Source: Paraglaciecola algarum
GTDB lineage: Bacteria > Pseudomonadota > Gammaproteobacteria > Enterobacterales > Alteromonadaceae
NCBI RefSeq assembly: GCF_021532655.1
Contig: NZ_JAKGAS010000001.1
Span: 744,001 to 808,000, forward strand
Reading direction: 5' to 3'
Length of the DNA: 64,000 nucleotides
Part shown: positions 59,515 to 64,000 of the stretch, piece by piece
Layout: every line of letters begins with the position of its first letter
How positions within the stretch are numbered: the first letter of the stretch is position 1
Made by a program: the position numbers and the translations under genes
The notes under the pieces: generated by a model
The model's input: the letters and a program-made list of their open reading frames with translations, nothing else
Database searches by the model: none
What the model was told of the DNA's origin: nothing

Positions 59515-60966
59515 ATGAATAAAATTACCAAAGCATTAGGTTTATCCTTATTGTTAACAAGTGCCGTTTCTTCACATGCGCAACAACCGCCTAGTCACAC
59601 TTACAAACCAGATGGATATTCAATTGTAACGATTGAGACTCCTGTAGATGTAAGATTTCATGCCACGGGTTTAGACTCCACCTCAACAGGAGAAGTGTAC
59701 GTTGCCACCCGTTTTGGTGATGTATGGAAGCTAAATGGGGAAACTTGGACTAAATTTGCTGAAGGTTTACACGAGCCAACAGGTTTATTAGTAGATGATG
59801 ATGGCAGTATTGTGGTAGCGCAAAAGCCTGAATTTACCCGGTTAATAGATACCGATAAAGACGGTCAAGCCGATGAATACATTATGTTGGCTGGCGATTG
59901 GGATTTTCACGACAATTATCATGAATTCACGTTTGGACCCGTTAAGGACAAGCAAGGTAACTATTATGGGACCTTGAATTTAAGTCATGGTGATCCTAAG
60001 GCATTTTCATTAGGTGCTATGGGCAGCTCTGGCGGTTACCGAGGGTTTGCATTTAAAGTCACGCCTAACGGTGAGTTTTCTCCTTTTGCTTGGGGCTTAC
60101 GTTCTCCAGCTGGTTTAGGTACCAGCCCAGATGGTGAATTATTCTATACAGATAATCAAGGTGACTGGGTACCGACTTCAACTTTCCATCTGTTACAAGA
60201 GGGGAAGTTTTACGGTCATCCAGTTTCCTTAGCTCAGCGCCCTGGGTATACCAAACAAGCGATTACCGATACGCCAGTTGAAGTGTTCGATAAAATGCGT
60301 GAGAAACCAGTCGCTTTGATCCCACATTTAGAAGTGGCCAATTCACCGGGTAACCCAGCATGGGACACCAGTAAAGGACAATTTGGACCTTTTGCCGGAC
60401 AAATATTTGTTGGCGATCAAACCCAGTCCAATATTTTTAGAGTACTGTTAGATAAAGTAAATGGTGTGTACCAAGGCGCGGTGATCAACTTTATGAATGG
60501 CTTCCAAAGTGGCAATATTCGAAATGAGTTTGATCTCAAAGGGCAGCTCTGGGTTGGTCAAACAGCCAGAGGCTGGGGCGCTAAAGGTGGCAAACCTTTT
60601 GGCTTACAAAAAGTGGTGTGGGATGGTACCAATCCTTTTGAATTACATGGTATTAAACTAACCAAAACAGGCTTTGAACTAAGTTTTACTGATAAAATAG
60701 ACATCAAGTCAGTGGCTCTTGATAGCTTCTCTGTTCAGCAATGGAACTATAAATACAGTGGTAATTATGGCTCACCAAAGATGAACTTAACACCAGTGAA
60801 AGCGACTAAGGTAAGTTTATCTTCAGATAAACGCACAGTGACAATAAATATGCCATTGATTGCTGATAAAGTGGTTCAAATTGATTTTCCAGGATTACGA
60901 GACCAATCAGGTCGCAGCGTTGGCGTTGAGAAGGTTTATTACACCCTTAATCAGTTGATTAAATAG
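59515..60966 (+). CDS. Exported beta-propeller protein, sugar-dehydrogenase-like
   Basis: A 483-residue protein with signal peptide (LGLSLLLTSAVSSHAQ). The body is a six-bladed propeller of the type found in glucose/sorbosone dehydrogenases and relatives: GLDSTSTGEVYVATRFGD, GLHEPTGLLVDDDGSIVVAQ, RLIDTDKDGQADEY, FAWGLRSPAGLGTSPDGELFY and GQIFVGDQTQSNIFR. A C-terminal Ig-like domain (ELSFTDKIDIKSV) ends the protein. PQQ use is possible but not proven, since binding residues cannot be assigned with certainty. Tight spacing to the cytochrome c gene suggests an oxidase pair that sends electrons to the respiratory chain. A terminator follows. Confidence 0.82.
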   Translation: MNKITKALGLSLLLTSAVSSHAQQPPSHTYKPDGYSIVTIETPVDVRFHATGLDSTSTGEVYVATRFGDVWKLNGETWTKFAEGLHEPTGLLVDDDGSIVVAQKPEFTRLIDTDKDGQADEYIMLAGDWDFHDNYHEFTFGPVKDKQGNYYGTLNLSHGDPKAFSLGAMGSSGGYRGFAFKVTPNGEFSPFAWGLRSPAGLGTSPDGELFYTDNQGDWVPTSTFHLLQEGKFYGHPVSLAQRPGYTKQAITDTPVEVFDKMREKPVALIPHLEVANSPGNPAWDTSKGQFGPFAGQIFVGDQTQSNIFRVLLDKVNGVYQGAVINFMNGFQSGNIRNEFDLKGQLWVGQTARGWGAKGGKPFGLQKVVWDGTNPFELHGIKLTKTGFELSFTDKIDIKSVALDSFSVQQWNYKYSGNYGSPKMNLTPVKATKVSLSSDKRTVTINMPLIADKVVQIDFPGLRDQSGRSVGVEKVYYTLNQLIK

Positions 60967-61000
60967 TAAATCTTTAAAACTGCTTCTAGAATATAGACAT

Positions 61001-61043
61001 AAAGCGTTAATGGCCAAGGTTTCTAGCCATTAGCGCTTTTTTT
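61001..61043 (+). terminator. Rho-independent terminator after propeller gene
   Basis: AAAGCG-TTAATGGC (61001-61014) pairs with GCCATTAGCGCTTT (61026-61039), with one bulge, and is followed by a T-run. It isolates the cytochrome/propeller pair from glpK. Confidence 0.87.
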
Positions 61044-61086
61044 ATGCTACAAATAAAAGACATAAGTAGGGTTAAGGAAGTTTTGT

Positions 61087-62577
61087 ATGTCTGGATATTT
61101 TCTATCGATAGATCAAGGCACTACCAGCTCTAGGGCAATTTTGTTTGATCAAGCTGGCAAGCTGGTTGCTTGTGAGCAACAAGAGTTTAGCCAATATTTC
61201 CCACAAGAAGCTTGGGTTGAACATAAACCTGAAGATATTTGGTGCTCTGTTTATCACACTTGCCAAGCAGTACTTAACATTCAAAATTTAGCGCCAGACA
61301 ATATATTGGGTATTGGCATAACCAATCAAAGAGAAACCACAGTAATTTGGAATAAGTTCACCGGAAAGACTATTTATAACGCCATAGTCTGGCAAGACCG
61401 CCGAACCTCTGAGTATTGCGATTCAATTTCTACTTCTGAAAACCAAGAATTAATTAGTCAAAAAACCGGACTATTGATTGACCCTTATTTTTCTGCAAGC
61501 AAAATTCGTTGGATCTTAGAAAACGTTGCTGGAGCGAAGAAACAAGCGCAAAACGGCGAGCTAGCTTTTGGTACCATAGACACGTATTTGTTATGGAAAC
61601 TCACAGGGGGCAAGCAACACGCAACTGATGCCACAAATGCCTCACGCACTATGTTATTTAATATTCATACTCAAACATGGGATCACGTATTATTAAATTT
61701 ATTTAATATTCCACTGAGTATGTTGCCAGAAGTTAAAAATAGTGCAGATGATTTTGGCACCACTGAAATGTCGATATTTGGTAAATCCATACCCATTTGC
61801 GCTGTGGCTGGCGACCAACACGCGGCCTTGATTGGGCAAGCATGTTTTAAACCCGGCATGACAAAAAGTACTTATGGAACAGGTTGTTTTGTGATGCAAA
61901 ATACTGGAAATAAACCGTTAAAGTCAAAAAATAAGCTATTGACAACAGTTGCTTATCGCTTAGAAGGGGAGGTGACGTATGCCATTGAAGGTAGCATTTT
62001 TATGGCCGGAGCAACGGTTCAATGGCTGCGTGATAAGTTAAAAATAATCTCTGATGCCAGTGAATGTGATGAAATTGCGGGTGACATTCGATTAAATCAT
62101 GGCGTGTTTTTAGTCCCAGCCTTTACGGGGTTAGGTGCGCCTTATTGGGATCCAAAAGCCAGAGCTGCAATATTGGGGTTGAACCGCGATTCGGGTATTC
62201 AACATATAGTTGCTGCAGCTTTGCAAGCGGTGGCTTATCAGACCAAAGATCTACAACTAGCTATGGCTAAAGATGGATTAAAACCGCATACGTTGAGAGT
62301 GGATGGAGGCATGGCGAATAGCGATTGGACTATGGCATTTCTAGCAAACATTTTAAATGTCATGGTAGAGCGCCCGCAAGTAGTTGAAACGACGGCTTTG
62401 GGAGTAGCTTACTTAACCGGCTTACAACTTGGGATTTACAAGTCCACGCAAGACATTGCTAATTTATGGCAAAACAATAAAACGTTTACACCTTCTATAT
62501 CCCACCAGTTACAAGAAGACTTGTACCAAGCTTGGCTTAATGCCGTGGCAAAAGTAAGACATTCACCCAATCATTAA
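61087..62577 (+). CDS. glpK: Glycerol kinase
   Basis: A 496-residue cytoplasmic FGGY-family kinase making glycerol-3-phosphate. The ATP-binding start [38 protein letters not shown], the [15 protein letters not shown] segment, [22 protein letters not shown] and [13 protein letters not shown] are all standard. AAGGAAG precedes the ATG. glpD begins three bases after its stop, so the two form an operon. No glycerol facilitator gene is upstream in the window. Confidence 0.96.
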   Translation: MSGYFLSIDQGTTSSRAILFDQAGKLVACEQQEFSQYFPQEAWVEHKPEDIWCSVYHTCQAVLNIQNLAPDNILGIGITNQRETTVIWNKFTGKTIYNAIVWQDRRTSEYCDSISTSENQELISQKTGLLIDPYFSASKIRWILENVAGAKKQAQNGELAFGTIDTYLLWKLTGGKQHATDATNASRTMLFNIHTQTWDHVLLNLFNIPLSMLPEVKNSADDFGTTEMSIFGKSIPICAVAGDQHAALIGQACFKPGMTKSTYGTGCFVMQNTGNKPLKSKNKLLTTVAYRLEGEVTYAIEGSIFMAGATVQWLRDKLKIISDASECDEIAGDIRLNHGVFLVPAFTGLGAPYWDPKARAAILGLNRDSGIQHIVAAALQAVAYQTKDLQLAMAKDGLKPHTLRVDGGMANSDWTMAFLANILNVMVERPQVVETTALGVAYLTGLQLGIYKSTQDIANLWQNNKTFTPSISHQLQEDLYQAWLNAVAKVRHSPNH

Positions 62578-62580
62578 CCT

Positions 62581-64000
62581 ATGAATAATCTACGAAGCGC
62601 AAATTTACAAAAGTTAAGCCAAGAAACCTTCGATGTATTAATTGTAGGAGGAGGCATTAATGGAGCAGTGAGTGCTGCATCATTAGCAGCTAAAGGTGTA
62701 TCAGTGGCCTTAATTGATAAAGGGGATTTTGCGGGGTTAACCAGTTCTAACTCGTCTAATCTAGCTTGGGGCGGCATCAAGTACCTTGAATCGTTCGAAT
62801 TTTCTTTAGTGCATAAACTATGTAATAGCCGTAATCATTTAATGCAGAGTTACCCGTCAACTGTCAAAGAAATACGATTTTTAACTAGTATTCAAAAAGG
62901 ATTTCGATTTCCACCGTTTTTCATATATTTGGGCACATTGGTTTATTGGGCTATGGGTCGGTTTATCACTAAGTTTCCTAGTTATCTGCCAGCAAAAGAA
63001 ATAAAAAAATTAGAATCAGCTATTAACATTAGTAATGTAATTGGTGGTTTCGAATATTCAGATTGTTATCTTTATGATAACGATGCAAGATTTGTTTTCA
63101 ATTTTATTCGTTCAAGTATGAGTTATGGGTGTATTGCTGCTAACTATGCAGAATGTTTGGGTGCTGAGAGGGACGGGGATATTCATGTAACTAAAGCCAA
63201 AGACTCCATTAGTGGCGAAGTAATGCATATACGCTCTAAGTGTATTATTAACGCTTGTGGCCCTTTTGTTGATCCGCTTAATAAGTTAATTGGTGAAACA
63301 ACCACGCATCACCATGTTTTTTCGAAAGGCATTCATTTAATTGTTGATAAAATCACTAATAGCCAAAAAGTATTGACATTTTTTGCCGATGACGGCCGCT
63401 TGTTTTTTGTGATCCCTATGGGTACTAAAACCTGTATTGGCACTACCGATACCCAAGTAGAAAACCCTCACGCTATAGTTACAGAACAAGATCGCCAGTT
63501 TGTACTTGATAATGTCAATAAACTATTAGATTTAAACAAACCATTGACTAAGCAAGATGTGATTGCTGAAAGATGCGGGGTACGACCTCTCGCAATTAAG
63601 GGCAAAGATGGTAAAGCCGATTGGGTGCAACTGTCCCGCAAACACGCCATAGATGTCAACGCAGATAAGAGTTACATGTCTATATTTGGTGGAAAACTTA
63701 CTGATTGTATTAATGTAGGTAATGAAGTCGCTGATATTGTAAAAGATTTTGGTATTAACTTACCTTACGCTAGTAAAAAATGGTATGGCGAGCCTGACGA
63801 TAGTATCAAAGAAGAGTTTATGCACCGTGCTGAATTAATGGATTTTGATTCACTTACACCAAAATCATCTTCTGAACCATTAACTCAAAGGTTTTGGCGA
63901 CGTTACGGTAGAAATGCTATTAATATGTTAGAGAGTGTTCGTGAAAATCCCAGAAAAGGTGAGTTACTGATAAAAAACTCTGAGTACTTAAGAGTTGAAA
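62581..64000 (+). CDS. glpD: Glycerol-3-phosphate dehydrogenase, C-terminus beyond window
   Basis: The first ~473 residues are present and the frame is open to the end of the window. The FAD-binding motif VLIVGGGINGA is near residues 18-28, followed by LIDKGDFAGLTSSNSSNLAWGGIKYLE (in pieces), IINACGPFVD, FFVIPMGTKTCIGTTDT and a GGKLTDCINVGNEVAD segment, all characteristic of GlpD. It oxidises glycerol-3-phosphate at the inner membrane and passes electrons to quinone. There is no ribosome site in the three-base gap, so translation is probably coupled to glpK. Confidence 0.94.
   Translation, partial: MNNLRSANLQKLSQETFDVLIVGGGINGAVSAASLAAKGVSVALIDKGDFAGLTSSNSSNLAWGGIKYLESFEFSLVHKLCNSRNHLMQSYPSTVKEIRFLTSIQKGFRFPPFFIYLGTLVYWAMGRFITKFPSYLPAKEIKKLESAINISNVIGGFEYSDCYLYDNDARFVFNFIRSSMSYGCIAANYAECLGAERDGDIHVTKAKDSISGEVMHIRSKCIINACGPFVDPLNKLIGETTTHHHVFSKGIHLIVDKITNSQKVLTFFADDGRLFFVIPMGTKTCIGTTDTQVENPHAIVTEQDRQFVLDNVNKLLDLNKPLTKQDVIAERCGVRPLAIKGKDGKADWVQLSRKHAIDVNADKSYMSIFGGKLTDCINVGNEVADIVKDFGINLPYASKKWYGEPDDSIKEEFMHRAELMDFDSLTPKSSSEPLTQRFWRRYGRNAINMLESVRENPRKGELLIKNSEYLRVE

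Overview
The window looks like a chromosomal segment of a marine, algal-polysaccharide-degrading gammaproteobacterium of the Alteromonadales type (Paraglaciecola/Glaciecola/Alteromonas-like). The reasons are the low GC content, the housekeeping order cysZ-smc-zipA-ligA, a glpK-glpD pair, and a dense set of sulfatases, glycoside hydrolases and SGNH esterases. Identification rests on reading the translated proteins; no database search was possible. No tRNA, rRNA, CRISPR array or insertion sequence was recognised.

Region 1 (1-33118) is a catabolic locus for a sulfated galactan. It holds a UxaA-type altronate dehydratase (cut by the window edge), a FucP-type sugar permease, a GH117 3,6-anhydro-L-galactosidase, a GH2 beta-galactosidase, four sulfatases of visibly different subtype, a GH29 enzyme broken by a frameshift, an L-rhamnose/L-fucose-type mutarotase and two SGNH hydrolases. 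Together these point to agar/porphyran-type red algal galactan, with L-galactose or L-fucose handled through an altronate/KDG route (inference). Inside it sits a four-gene Planctomycetes-like cassette (DUF2231-cytochrome-LRR, beta-propeller, DUF1549/DUF1553 cytochrome with a LamG-like insert, Tat-exported DUF1501), divergent from an AraC regulator. The locus shows decay: a tryptophan-halogenase C-terminal remnant (3699-4100), the split GH29 and a short orphan fragment (21655-22086). No TonB receptor and no sulfatase-maturing enzyme lie in the window.

Region 2 (33119-38116) has a MetF-like reductase with a probable MetJ met-box, a small DUF2798 membrane protein, and a xylan pair: a GH10 lipoprotein with a LacI-type operator and a CE2 acetylesterase.

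Region 3 (38326-46368) is a three-gene unit: a YqiJ/NfeD-like membrane protein, a flotillin and a 1716-residue AAA ATPase of the family usually labelled 'DNA repair ATPase'. It ends in a strong terminator. It is the best candidate here for a poorly described membrane-linked system.

Region 4 (46395-57160) is mostly core: a peroxiredoxin-like protein, a solute-binding-like protein flanked by a duplicated cysZ 3' end and two candidate small peptides, then cysZ, smc, zipA, ligA and a DUF3392 protein. Region 5 (57315-64000) has a membrane-anchored XRE regulator, an exported cytochrome c plus propeller dehydrogenase-like pair, and glpK-glpD (glpD cut by the window end).
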